Assembly: GCA_039977295.1 (NCBI GenBank) | Contig: JBDWDN010000003.1 | Location: 1-64,000, forward strand | Direction of reading: 5' to 3' | From: Hellea sp039977295 | GTDB taxonomy: Bacteria; Pseudomonadota; Alphaproteobacteria; Caulobacterales; Maricaulaceae | Length of the DNA stretch: 64,000 bases | Shown here: positions 16,174 through 24,949 of the stretch, piece after piece | Layout of the letters: each line of letters begins with the position of its first letter | How positions within the stretch are numbered: position 1 is the first letter of the stretch | The notes under the pieces: model-generated | The model's database searches: none | What the model was told of the DNA's origin: nothing | What the model saw: the letters and a program-made list of their open reading frames with translations, nothing else | Translations under genes and position numbers: made by a program

Positions 16174-19100
16174 CTAAATCAATGCGTCCATATCGAAGAC
16201 GTCCACGACATCTGCAGCGAACGCGTCAGGATCGGCTAGAGGCTCACCCGCAGGCGGCATGCCGCTAAAGTCAAAGTTTGACGCGTCTAAGTCAGCTAAA
16301 TTTTTTCCGACTATGGTCAGGGTGGCCCCAAAACCAAAGTCAAATATTACATTTCCGCCAATGTCAGTTCCTACAGCTTGGACCTCGGCCCATGTATCAA
16401 AGTCAGAGACAAAACTCGCATTTGTTATATAAATTAATTCATTCGTGCTGAAGCCTTGGATTACATCTGCTCCGCCAAATGTTGTATCATAACCAAAAGA
16501 GTCTATGCCCGCTCCGCCATTAAGACTGTCATTACCCATATCCCCCTGAAGATAATCGTTACCGCCATTTCCAAAAAGGATCATGCTATCAGCATCTGCA
16601 ATAATAATATCATCAAAGGCTGACCCAAAAACACGTTCAATACTGAAGAAACTGTCCCCTTCTGCATGACCGGTTGATCCTGTCCCTATCATATTGATTG
16701 TTAAACCTGCGGAAGACCCGAGATAAGACACAGTATCAATACCAGCCCCGCCATCATGATCGTCATTCCCTTGGCCGCCAAAGAAGAAGTCATTACCAGC
16801 GCCGCCTGTCATGAAATCATCACCAGCTTGGCCAAAGATCGTATCAACACCGTCACCGCCATTGATTGTATCATTACCATTACCGCCGAGTAGGCGATCA
16901 TTCCCGCCTCCGCCGTTCAAAGTATCATCACCATCGCGGCCCTCGAGACGGTTATTGGCACTGTCCCCTGTAATATCATCATTAAAATCGGAGCCAAAGA
17001 CCCACTCTATCTCAGAGTAAATATCATTGAGAGCGTCGCCGAATGTGCCAGCCCCTTCAAGATTAACGCCCACGCCTGATGACGCGTCGGTATAGACGGC
17101 TATATCAATTCCTGTTCCGCCAAAGAGCATATCTTCGCCGGCCCCGCCAAAGAGGCGGTCATTACCCCCGCCGCCTTCGAGGTTATCATTGCCATCGCCG
17201 CCGCGTAATTCATTCGCGCTATTATTGCCAAAAATACTATCGTCGAAATCAGAGCCATATACGGCCTCAATCCCAAAATAAGTATCACCGGCGGCGTCGC
17301 CGCCCGTGCCGCTTGTCAGCATGTTTACGATGATCCCAGCTGCTGCGAGCGTGTAATTGGCAATATCAAAGCCTGCCCCGCCATTTAATTGGTCATTGCC
17401 CGCAGACCCATAAAGCGTATCATTGCCGTCTTGACCGCGCTGAATATCATTGCCATCGCCGCCATAAATGCGGTCAATACCGCCGCCGCCATTAATTTGA
17501 TCGTTCCCATCTTCGCCAAAGAAAAACTCATTAGCATCCGAACCCGTGATGACATCGCTAAAGTCTGAGAGGTAATAGCGCTCTATGCCTGAGAATGTGT
17601 CGCCAGCGGCCTCACCTAATGTTCCTCCCGTATCGACATTAAAACGAACAGCTGATGCCGCGCCCCGGTAATCGGCAGAGTCAAATCCGGCGCCTCCATT
17701 AAGCACATCGGCCCCCAGTCCGCCAATCAACCGGTCCGCGCCATTGCCGCCGTTAATTTCATCATCACCTGCGAGACCGTTCAAAATATCGTTTCCAGCT
17801 AAGCCGTTAATAACATCTGCATCAATGGTGCCGGTAAGGGCGTCATTACCAGCTGTGCCATTTATAGATGGATTAGCGGCTAAAGAGACATCACCATCAG
17901 AGAACCTTAAAAACTCGATATTTGTTAAATGATCGACCCCTGTAAATTCGCCTGTAATAGTCCATGTTTGATCGCCATTATCAATGATCGTGTAAGAAGC
18001 TTGGTTGCCATCATAAAAAGCATAGTCCACGCCATCGCCGCCATCTAATGTGTCATCGCCACTTTCACCGTGAATCATGTCATCGCCAGCGCCGCCACTT
18101 ATGTTATCATTGCCAATCCCGCCCCATAATGTATCAGCACCGCTGCCGCCTGAAAGTTGATCATGATCTGCACCGCCATAAATGATGTCATCGCCTTCAT
18201 TACCGCTTAAAACATCATTGCCATCAAGGCCCGTGATCGTTTCATTGGCTTGCGTGCCTTGATATGCATCGGCGCCTAATGTGCCTGAATAATCTATAAC
18301 CTGCATGAGGCCCAAAGATGAAGAAAAGAGCTCAAACTCACCATTCGTCAATGTGATAGTTTGGATGATAGATCCAAAACCTATTGCGTCTATTTGGATA
18401 ACGGTCTGTCCATTGATAAATTCATAGCGAACTTCTGACGATCCAGTTTCACTAAAAGCAGCCGTCCCAATAAAATTTCCACCTGCAGCAACGACATCAT
18501 TTGCAGAAAAATCTGTAACAATATTATCGTAATTAGATCCAAAAAAGACTGAGGACACAAAGACATCATCCCCATCTCCGCCCGTTAGCGTGTTGGTGCC
18601 TGTACCGCCATCAAGGACGTCAGCACCAGCTCCGCCTGAAAGTGTATCATTATTGCCATATCCTCGAAAAGTGTCATTCCCGGCATTTCCAATAAGCGTA
18701 TCGGCAAATAGATTCGATCCATTATAAATTTCTATGTTGCTTAACATATCCCCCTCAGCGTGCCCCCCGCTTGCCAATCCAGTTAACAAATTAATTATAA
18801 TCCCTGCATCAGATTCGTAATAGTCAGCCACATCTATACCGTCGCCGCCGTCTATAATGTCTGCACCTGCATCACCGCGAAGAATGTCTCGATAAACATT
18901 CCCCGTTAGAACATCGTCACCATTACCGCCATACAGATAATTAGCATAAAAGACGTCCGTCGCCAAAGGCGGGGTGACTGTTCCGTCATAGGCAGAACCT
19001 GCGGTTATGATATCATTCCCATCACCCCCAAAGACAAGAGCTTGGCCGACAACAGATTCTGCATTTAAATCTATAATATCGTTTCCAGGCCCAGTCATTA

Positions 19101-20211
19101 AGGCTAAAATTTGGACCGCTCCAGAGGATTGGTCAATTTGCTCGAATCTCTCGACATTTAAAAGTGTATTTGTTGAGGCCCCACTAAGATAACTAAAGAC
19201 ATCAATTTCAGGGAGCCCTGAGTCGGTGACAATATCAAAGAAAACTAAACTAAGCTCCGTATCAACAGTGAACATCCGTACAATATCAAAGCCAGTGCCA
19301 CCGTCCACAACATCAATATCACGCTCATTTATGATGATAAAGTCATCGCCCGATCCTGCATCAATGTTATCATTTCCTAAGCCGCCCTCAATGATATCAT
19401 TTCCAGCTCCGCCGCTTATTGTATCCTCGCCTTCAAAACCAAAAATAACATCATCTCCTGCAAGACCATTTATGACATCATCATTAGGCGTCCCATTTAG
19501 AGGGTCGTCATCGCCCAGAGTGCCATTAATAATATTTGAAGGTAAATTTAATTGAAGATAACCATCAGGAGTATAATGCGCTTCCAGTTCACCTGACCCT
19601 CCGTGATCAAAATATAAATTCATAAAATTATCGGGCGCCATATCGCCATCAATATCCGTTTGAACAGTTATCTCGCCGTTTGAACTGATATAGCGCACCT
19701 CATTGGCTACACCCGTAAAATCAGCGGTGCCGATAAAAGTCGGACTCTGCGATGCGGCCGATACCGTACGCAACTCTATAACTTCTTCGAGATCAAGATC
19801 CCATATTGTGATAAAGAAAACGGTCTCCAAATCATCTATGATAAAAAAATCGGTCCCTGCCCCGCCAGTGATTTGAGCGCCAGAGCCCCCAGGGGTAATT
19901 ATATCATCCCCATTTCCGCCATCAATGATATCTTCACCTTCGCCGCCATTGAGAACATCGTCGCCGCCTAAGCCATTTATGACGTCGTTCCCTGCAAAGC
20001 CATTAATTGTGTCCGCATCTGCCGTGCCATCCAATGTGTCATCGCCAGCCGTGCCGTCAATATCAGCAAATAAAGGAATATCTGCTGGCGGTGCAGATAA
20101 TAAGTCTGTGAATGTCAATGCGGTTGCGGATGCACTCAGGTTTAAGTCAAAAACAACAACTTCAAAACTTAGCTCAAGACGATCGAAATTATAATCATAA
20201 ACACGGCGCAT
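16174..20211 (-). CDS. Large RTX (hemolysin-type Ca-binding) repeat protein, 1345 aa
   Basis: The protein consists almost entirely of GGxGxDxLx nonapeptides, which form a calcium-bound parallel beta-roll. Such proteins are secreted through type I systems by a C-terminal signal, and there is no N-terminal signal peptide here. On top of the nonapeptides is a larger module of roughly 100-130 residues: an xDxAxY segment, a GIxVNML strand, a GDAxGDTYxxIE segment, GSDFxDxI, then 4-6 nonapeptide rows. At least four copies fill the C-terminal half. N-terminal (about 120-220) and central (about 320-390, 590-650) stretches are non-repetitive. No enzyme domain is recognised, so it may be a surface or matrix protein. 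ATG at 20211 has GGGGG upstream. No type I secretion genes are nearby. Confidence 0.85.
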   Translation of the reverse strand: MRRVYDYNFDRLELSFEVVVFDLNLSASATALTFTDLLSAPPADIPLFADIDGTAGDDTLDGTADADTINGFAGNDVINGLGGDDVLNGGEGEDIIDGGNGDDIITPGGSGAQITGGAGTDFFIIDDLETVFFITIWDLDLEEVIELRTVSAASQSPTFIGTADFTGVANEVRYISSNGEITVQTDIDGDMAPDNFMNLYFDHGGSGELEAHYTPDGYLQLNLPSNIINGTLGDDDPLNGTPNDDVINGLAGDDVIFGFEGEDTISGGAGNDIIEGGLGNDNIDAGSGDDFIIINERDIDVVDGGTGFDIVRMFTVDTELSLVFFDIVTDSGLPEIDVFSYLSGASTNTLLNVERFEQIDQSSGAVQILALMTGPGNDIIDLNAESVVGQALVFGGDGNDIITAGSAYDGTVTPPLATDVFYANYLYGGNGDDVLTGNVYRDILRGDAGADIIDGGDGIDVADYYESDAGIIINLLTGLASGGHAEGDMLSNIEIYNGSNLFADTLIGNAGNDTFRGYGNNDTLSGGAGADVLDGGTGTNTLTGGDGDDVFVSSVFFGSNYDNIVTDFSANDVVAAGGNFIGTAAFSETGSSEVRYEFINGQTVIQIDAIGFGSIIQTITLTNGEFELFSSSLGLMQVIDYSGTLGADAYQGTQANETITGLDGNDVLSGNEGDDIIYGGADHDQLSGGSGADTLWGGIGNDNISGGAGDDMIHGESGDDTLDGGDGVDYAFYDGNQASYTIIDNGDQTWTITGEFTGVDHLTNIEFLRFSDGDVSLAANPSINGTAGNDALTGTIDADVINGLAGNDILNGLAGDDEINGGNGADRLIGGLGADVLNGGAGFDSADYRGAASAVRFNVDTGGTLGEAAGDTFSGIERYYLSDFSDVITGSDANEFFFGEDGNDQINGGGGIDRIYGGDGNDIQRGQDGNDTLYGSAGNDQLNGGAGFDIANYTLAAAGIIVNMLTSGTGGDAAGDTYFGIEAVYGSDFDDSIFGNNSANELRGGDGNDNLEGGGGNDRLFGGAGEDMLFGGTGIDIAVYTDASSGVGVNLEGAGTFGDALNDIYSEIEWVFGSDFNDDITGDSANNRLEGRDGDDTLNGGGGNDRLLGGNGNDTINGGDGVDTIFGQAGDDFMTGGAGNDFFFGGQGNDDHDGGAGIDTVSYLGSSAGLTINMIGTGSTGHAEGDSFFSIERVFGSAFDDIIIADADSMILFGNGGNDYLQGDMGNDSLNGGAGIDSFGYDTTFGGADVIQGFSTNELIYITNASFVSDFDTWAEVQAVGTDIGGNVIFDFGFGATLTIVGKNLADLDASNFDFSGMPPAGEPLADPDAFAADVVDVFDMDALI

Positions 20212-20335
20212 AACAGAAACCCCCAAAACATAACTTTTGCAACTTTACTTATGCCTGCTCTTTAGTCGAAGTGATTTTCCGGCAAAAACGCGTCATTAGC
20301 AAGGCAGAAAGCGCATCGCTAGGTACGGAATCTTG

Positions 20336-20614
20336 TTAATTTATGCGCGCCTCAATCGAGAGCGCATGTATCTGCGTCATCTCTTCACTAATAGCCTCTT
20401 TAACCGCACGGTGCTTGGCCAAAACGCTCATGCCTTCAAACTTATGACTTACGATCACAACATGAAAATGGCTCTCGGCGGAGCCGCCTTCTGCCGCATG
20501 TTCGTGTGCACCGCGGTGGTGAGCATGCTTATAGCTTTCATCGATCACATCTAACTGCATTGGGCTGAAACTTTGTTCCAGTTTTTCCTTGATTGATGAC
20601 GCGATAATGCCCAT
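20336..20614 (-). CDS. bolA: BolA family protein
   Basis: This is a 92-residue BolA-fold protein. The core SAESHFHVVIVSHKFEGMSVLAKHRAVKEAI carries the family motif with conserved His and the FxGxxxxxRHR-like segment. BolA proteins partner monothiol glutaredoxins in iron-sulfur handling and also affect morphology under stress. A His-rich loop (HAHHRGAHEHAAEG) precedes the core. ATG at 20614 has AAGGA upstream. It faces the J-domain gene across 55 bases, a neighbourhood seen in many alphaproteobacteria. Confidence 0.9.
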   Translation of the reverse strand: MGIIASSIKEKLEQSFSPMQLDVIDESYKHAHHRGAHEHAAEGGSAESHFHVVIVSHKFEGMSVLAKHRAVKEAISEEMTQIHALSIEARIN

Positions 20615-20669
20615 TTTAGTTAGTCCTTAAAAACAACCCTAATTTTAACTCTCAACGTATATAGGCAAT

Positions 20670-21290
20670 ATGGCAGGCAATTACGAATATAAACCCAAAG
20701 GCATCGATATCCGTGTCAATAAGGGCAAGAAAAAAGTCGATCCGAATGAAATGGAATGCGACTGGGCAGGTTGCGTGTCTATGGGCGGCTGCAAAGCGCC
20801 TAAATCGCCGGACCGTTTGCGCGAATATTATAATTTCTGCACCATCCATGCGCGCGAATATAATAAGAATTGGAACTTCTTCTCTAATATGAGCGACGAA
20901 GATATTGCTGAATGGCAAGTCGGCGCGCGTCATGGTCACCGCCCAACATGGGATGTAAAGAAAAACACCGCTGAGCGCGCCAAAGCCCAAAAGAAGCGCA
21001 AAGCGGGGTCAACGGCGGCAACAGCTGAAGGTTATAATATTTTTGGTGAAGGTAATATCGCAGATCAAACCGAAGCGCCGCGTCGCCGCAGCCTTTCTAA
21101 AATGCAGATGAAAGCGCTAAACGATCTTGGCCTTGATGATACCGCGACCAAAAGCGATGTGCGCAAACGCTATACACAGCTTGTCAAACAGCTCCATCCT
21201 GATGCTAACCAAGGCAAACGCAACACCGAAGAAAGCTTTCAGCGCGTCGTTAGCGCGATGAAGGTGCTCAAGACGACAAATCTCGGCTAG
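20670..21290 (+). CDS. J-domain protein with N-terminal Cys/His-rich domain
   Basis: This 206-residue protein has a C-terminal J domain (about 140-206: LNDLGLDDTATKSDVRKRY, then LVKQLHPDANQG with the HPD motif), so it should stimulate a DnaK-type chaperone. The N-terminal half has a Cys-rich segment: MECDWAGCVSMGGCKAP and NFCTIHAREYNKNWNFF, a possible metal site. It precedes cobS and cobT and faces bolA. TATATA lies 6 bases before the ATG and no ribosome-binding site is seen, so a leaderless mRNA is possible, but no good -35 hexamer is at the right distance. The client is unknown; context suggests assembly of the CobS/CobT complex or a metal cofactor. Confidence 0.85.
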   Translation: MAGNYEYKPKGIDIRVNKGKKKVDPNEMECDWAGCVSMGGCKAPKSPDRLREYYNFCTIHAREYNKNWNFFSNMSDEDIAEWQVGARHGHRPTWDVKKNTAERAKAQKKRKAGSTAATAEGYNIFGEGNIADQTEAPRRRSLSKMQMKALNDLGLDDTATKSDVRKRYTQLVKQLHPDANQGKRNTEESFQRVVSAMKVLKTTNLG

Positions 21291-21348
21291 GCTACGCGCA
21301 AACACTAATTCTCTTTTACACGGACACCCTCTTAAACGGACAAATGAC

Positions 21349-22332
21349 ATGAGTGACGATTTCCCTATTTTTGAACCTGACATCATGGTCTCAGCGCGCG
21401 ATGTCTTTGATGTCGACTTTGACATGCAGGTTCCAGCCTTCAGTAAAGCCAGCGAAAACGTGCCGCCTATTGATGAAGCGTACATCTTTGATGATAAGAC
21501 AACCCAAGCTATCTGCGCAGGCTTTGCTTATGATCGCCGCGTTATGGTGCAGGGCTATCACGGCACGGGTAAGTCGACCCATATTGAGCAAGTGGCCGCG
21601 CGGCTAAGCTGGCCAATGGTGCGGATTAACCTGGACAGCCATGTCAGCCGTATCGACCTTGTCGGGAAAGACGCCATTGTCTTAAAAGACGGGAAACAAA
21701 TTACAGAGTTTCGCGAAGGCTTGCTGCCTTGGGCGTTGCAACATCCTGTTGCCCTTGTCTTTGATGAATATGATGCGGGCCGCCCCGACGTCATGTTCGT
21801 GATTCAGCGCGTGCTAGAAGCGCAAGGCCGCCTCACCCTGCTCGACCAAAACCGCGTGATTACACCCCACAAAGCCTTCCGTCTCTTCGCAACGACCAAC
21901 ACCGTTGGCCTCGGCGATACGTCAGGGCTTTATCACGGCACGCAGCAAATCAACCAAGGCCAAATGGACCGCTGGAGCATTGTCTGTCAGCTCAACTATC
22001 TCTCTCACGATGAAGAAGAAGCCATCGTGCTCGCGAAATCTCCGACCTATGATACAGCCGAAGGTAAGGACCTTATTGCTAGCATGGTGCGCGTCGCCGA
22101 TATGACCCGCAACAGCTTCATCGCAGGCGACATCTCAACCGTTATGTCACCCCGTACGGTCATGAACTGGGCCGAAAATGCCCGCATCTTTGACGGCGAC
22201 ATCGCGCAAGCCTTCCGCCTAACATTCCTCAATAAATGCGACGAGCTAGAACGCCCCATTATCGCTGAGTTTTACCAGAGAGCCTTTGGCAAGGATTTGG
22301 CTGAGAGCGCGGCAACGATACTTGTCGCGTAA
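21349..22332 (+). CDS. cobS: CobS-type AAA+ ATPase (cobaltochelatase subunit family)
   Basis: This 327-residue MoxR/CobS-type AAA+ protein has Walker A GYHGTGKST, Walker B ALVFDEYDAG and sensor region FRLFATTNTVG. The N-terminal FDVDFDMQVPAF is typical of CobS. In cobalamin producers CobS and CobT form the ATPase chaperone that drives cobalt insertion by CobN. Neither cobN nor any other cobalamin gene is in the window, so its true substrate here is open. cobT follows after 29 bases, and the J-domain gene precedes it by 58 bases. Confidence 0.9.
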   Translation: MSDDFPIFEPDIMVSARDVFDVDFDMQVPAFSKASENVPPIDEAYIFDDKTTQAICAGFAYDRRVMVQGYHGTGKSTHIEQVAARLSWPMVRINLDSHVSRIDLVGKDAIVLKDGKQITEFREGLLPWALQHPVALVFDEYDAGRPDVMFVIQRVLEAQGRLTLLDQNRVITPHKAFRLFATTNTVGLGDTSGLYHGTQQINQGQMDRWSIVCQLNYLSHDEEEAIVLAKSPTYDTAEGKDLIASMVRVADMTRNSFIAGDISTVMSPRTVMNWAENARIFDGDIAQAFRLTFLNKCDELERPIIAEFYQRAFGKDLAESAATILVA

Positions 22333-22361
22333 TTTTGACATTGTGATGTTGAAAGAGCCTA

Positions 22362-24272
22362 GTGACGGAACACGACTATCTCAGCCATTTGGCTACCTCG
22401 CTCAAGGGACGGGTTGCATCTACCCCGATGGAAGCTAGGTTAAAATCTATGTCCAAAACCCCCATAGATGAGTTCAAACGCTCCCTTTCCTCAGCCACAA
22501 AAGCCATCTCTGGTGAGCCTGAGATGGAGGTTTCTTTTGGCGGGGACGTGGCGGGTATTGTGCGCGATCAGGTTATGTTGCCGAGCCTGCCGCCTAAGCC
22601 CAAACCAGCGCAGATTGCCAAAGCGCGCGGCGAGGCTGATGGTTTAGCCCTGCGCATTGCGCTGCATGATAAATTCACTCACGCCAAAAATCAGCCCAGC
22701 ACTGGGCCGGCCCGCGCCGTCTTTGAAGCCATGGAGCAAGCCCGCGTTGAAGCGCTGGGCGGAAGACATTTGGCCGGTGTTGGTGATAATCTAATGGCCT
22801 CCCTTGCCGCGCGCGCCTCTCGTAAGGGATATGACAAGCCCGATATCGCCAAAGATGATAATAGTTTTGCTGAAGCCCTTGGGCTTTATGCACGCGAAGT
22901 TTTGACGGGGCGTAAGCTTCCCAAAAGCTGCGCTGGGATTATGTCCGCATGGCGCACCGAAATCGAAGCTACGGCGGCCGTGCGAATGGAAAGTCTGAAA
23001 GAACTGATTGATAATCAGCAAGATTTTGGCCGGTCTGTGCGCGACCTCATCCAAGACTTTGAACTGGGCGATGACCTGGCCGACCCCAATGAGGATGACG
23101 ACTCGGAAGACGAAAATTCCGAGAATGATGATCAGCAACCAGACCAGACGCCAGACACGCCGCAAGAAGAACAGCAGGGTCAAACGGAAGTGTCTGACGC
23201 CGACGCGATCGAGGATGATAGCGCCGATCCGCAGGACATGGTCGACGCCGAAAATATTGACGGTGAAAGCGATGATTCCGACCAAACACCCAACCCGAAT
23301 ACGCAGCGGCCGCAGCCCACAAATCTGCCTGACCCCTATACCGTTCATACCTCCGCTCATGACGAAGTTATAAAAGCCGAAGAGCTTTGCGAAACGGAAG
23401 AGCTTGACCGGCTGCGCGGATATTTGGACGGACATATGGCGGGACTGTCTTCGGTCATCGCAAGGCTGGCCAACCGCTTGCAACGCCGTCTGCTCGCGCA
23501 GCAACAACGCTCTTGGACTTTTGACCTTGAAGAAGGCATGCTCGACACGGCCCGCCTGACGCGGGTGATTATTGACCCGATGTCGGCGCTCACCTTTAAG
23601 GAAGAAAAAGAAACAGATTTCCGCGATACCATAGTCACAATCCTAATTGATAATTCTGGCTCTATGCGGGGCCGTCCGATTATGGTCGCCGCTGTCTGCG
23701 CGGATATTATGGCAAGAACGTTGGAGCGATGCGGCGTGAAGGCAGAGATTCTTGGCTTTACAACGCGGGCTTGGAAAGGTGGCCGCAGTTTCCAAGATTG
23801 GATGGCCGCAGGCAAACCGTCATCGCCCGGACGCCTCAATGATTTGCGCCATATCATTTATAAATCGGCAGATATGCCGTGGCGCCGCGCAAAGCGAAAT
23901 CTTGGCCTAATGATGCGCGAAGGTTTGCTCAAAGAAAACATTGACGGCGAAGCGCTAGAATGGGCCTATCGCCGCCTCATGGCTCGCCCCGAGCAGCGCC
24001 GCATCATGATGGTTATCTCCGACGGCGCGCCCGTCGATGACGCTACGCAAAGCCAAAATAAAACAGGTATGCTAGAGAGCCATCTGCGCATGGTCATCGA
24101 CAAAATCGAAAACCGCAGCGAAGTCGAACTCGTCGCTATCGGAATCGGTCATGACGTCACGCGCTGGTATAAGCGCGCAGTAACGATTATGGATGTCGAG
24201 CAATTGGGCGGCGCGATGACCGAAAAGTTGGCTGAGTTGTTTGATGATTCGAGTGCGCGGCGGAAACGATAA
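22362..24272 (+). CDS. cobT: CobT-type VWA domain protein (cobaltochelatase subunit family)
   Basis: This is a 636-residue protein with the CobT layout: an N-terminal helical region, a very acidic Asp/Glu/Gln-rich linker (about residues 235-325, EDDDSEDENSENDDQ), and a C-terminal von Willebrand A domain. The MIDAS motif DNSGSMRG lies near residue 430, with MVISDGAPVDD later. The VWA domain binds Mg and docks on the CobS hexamer. The start is a GTG at 22362 with GAAAGAG upstream. It forms a unit with cobS. As for cobS, a role in cobalt insertion is the family function, but nothing here proves it. Confidence 0.9.
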   Translation: MTEHDYLSHLATSLKGRVASTPMEARLKSMSKTPIDEFKRSLSSATKAISGEPEMEVSFGGDVAGIVRDQVMLPSLPPKPKPAQIAKARGEADGLALRIALHDKFTHAKNQPSTGPARAVFEAMEQARVEALGGRHLAGVGDNLMASLAARASRKGYDKPDIAKDDNSFAEALGLYAREVLTGRKLPKSCAGIMSAWRTEIEATAAVRMESLKELIDNQQDFGRSVRDLIQDFELGDDLADPNEDDDSEDENSENDDQQPDQTPDTPQEEQQGQTEVSDADAIEDDSADPQDMVDAENIDGESDDSDQTPNPNTQRPQPTNLPDPYTVHTSAHDEVIKAEELCETEELDRLRGYLDGHMAGLSSVIARLANRLQRRLLAQQQRSWTFDLEEGMLDTARLTRVIIDPMSALTFKEEKETDFRDTIVTILIDNSGSMRGRPIMVAAVCADIMARTLERCGVKAEILGFTTRAWKGGRSFQDWMAAGKPSSPGRLNDLRHIIYKSADMPWRRAKRNLGLMMREGLLKENIDGEALEWAYRRLMARPEQRRIMMVISDGAPVDDATQSQNKTGMLESHLRMVIDKIENRSEVELVAIGIGHDVTRWYKRAVTIMDVEQLGGAMTEKLAELFDDSSARRKR

Positions 24273-24375
24273 AATTCTATTTTAAAACAATCCGCTACGT
24301 CAAATTAGAAACAATCAACAGCCTTATGTAAAAAAGAACAATAATAGTAAAAAAATTGCACGGCTAGTTCTTTGC

Positions 24376-24635
24376 GATTCCTATGTTTTTTTGTGTCAAC
24401 AGAAAATGATGTCGATTTTGCGATTCATTGCGGTTGACGATTCCCTAATTTTCCTAATTATTACATTAAGTTACCAAAAACTCTCGCTGAGTAACGCTTA
24501 GTTGCTTAGTTTTTCGGGGCTGTAATGAAGCGTTGATTCAGAGGTAACAAATAAACTTTGAGAGGCAGCCCCTTCCATAAGGGCTGCCCCGTCCTGATCA
24601 GACAGCTCAAATATGGCACTTGCAGCTTTGGATTC
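24376..24635. promoter_or_regulatory. Cluster of five GANTC sites in non-coding DNA
   Basis: GATTC occurs at 24376-24380, 24422-24426, 24439-24443, 24535-24539 and 24631-24635. That is five in 260 bases, where about one is expected by chance. In alphaproteobacteria with CcrM and GcrA these are methylation and GcrA-responsive sites. A 31-codon frame (24406-24501) exists in this stretch but has no ribosome-binding site and is not called. Confidence 0.5.
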
Positions 24636-24665
24636 CAACCCAAAAATCTGCAAGTGCCTTTTTTT
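24480..24665 (+). ncRNA. Candidate small RNA with strong 3' terminator (5' end unknown)
   Basis: The 340 bases between cobT and a strong terminator have no convincing coding frame. A hairpin GGCAGCCC/GGGCTGCC (24564-24588) precedes the terminator (24615-24665). Structured non-coding sequence ending in an intrinsic terminator suggests a small RNA, or alternatively the long 3' UTR of cobT. The listed 5' boundary is a guess. It does not match tmRNA, RNase P or SRP landmarks I could recognise. Confidence 0.35.
24615..24665 (+). terminator. Strong Rho-independent terminator
   Basis: GGCACTTGCAG (24615-24625) pairs perfectly with CTGCAAGTGCC (24648-24658), followed by seven T. The loop is 22 bases. 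It ends whatever is transcribed after cobT. Confidence 0.85.
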
Positions 24666-24724
24666 ATTGACTGGCTTGTTGGCTCTGGTGGTCTTGCTTT
24701 AGCCTTTCACTATAAATTATCAAA

Positions 24725-24859
24725 CCCCTCATCCGACGCTTCGCGCCACCTTCTCCCTATGGGAGAAGGAGATTATATAATAAACTTCGATACACTTTCC
24801 CTCTCCCATAGGGAGAGGGTGCCTTAGCGTTTTGCAAAAACGCATAGGTGGGTGAGGGG
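24725..24859. repeat. Palindromic dispersed element, copy 1
   Basis: This 135-bp element begins CCCCTCATCC and ends GGGTGAGGGG. It contains internal hairpins: CTTCTCCC/GGGAGAAG, CCCTCTCCC/GGGAGAGGG, and GCGTTTT...AAAACGC. A longer relative lies at 26801-27030; both are preceded by ATCAAA and followed by AT. Elements of this look occur in many proteobacterial genomes. It ends 90 bases before the deiminase start. Confidence 0.75.
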
Positions 24860-24913
24860 ATCCGATGATTTTTGGGATTAATTCATCCCGCGGCCACGCA
24901 TATCTTTCCCGTA

Positions 24914-24949
24914 TTGTCACCCCCGCCGCAAAACCCTAATCTAGCGCTT
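24914..24949 (+). promoter_or_regulatory. Predicted promoter for a leaderless deiminase mRNA
   Basis: TTGTCA (24914-24919) and TAATCT (24937-24942) are exactly 17 bases apart. The ATG follows 7 bases after the -10, with no ribosome-binding site. The sequence from the -35 to the -10 closely matches the one upstream of the PLP decarboxylase (27086-27116), including the shared spacer string GCCGCAAAACC. Confidence 0.55.

Noticed and set aside
16174..20211. CRISPR-like or satellite array in the RTX region
   Set aside because: The DNA periodicity comes from an intact coding frame of nonapeptides; units are not identical and have no spacers.
22791..23507. 238-codon minus-strand frame antisense to cobT
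   Set aside because: It mirrors the acidic linker of CobT and has no ribosome-binding site or family features.
21349..24272. Evidence for a cobalamin biosynthesis cluster
   Set aside because: Only CobS and CobT family proteins are present; no cobN or corrin pathway gene occurs in the window.
24406..24501. 31-codon frame between cobT and the terminator
   Set aside because: No ribosome-binding site, short, and no recognisable features; chance is the simpler reading.
24725..24859. Repeat copy 1 as a terminator for the upstream transcript
   Set aside because: A better intrinsic terminator lies just before it, and its hairpins recur at 26801 as part of a dispersed element.
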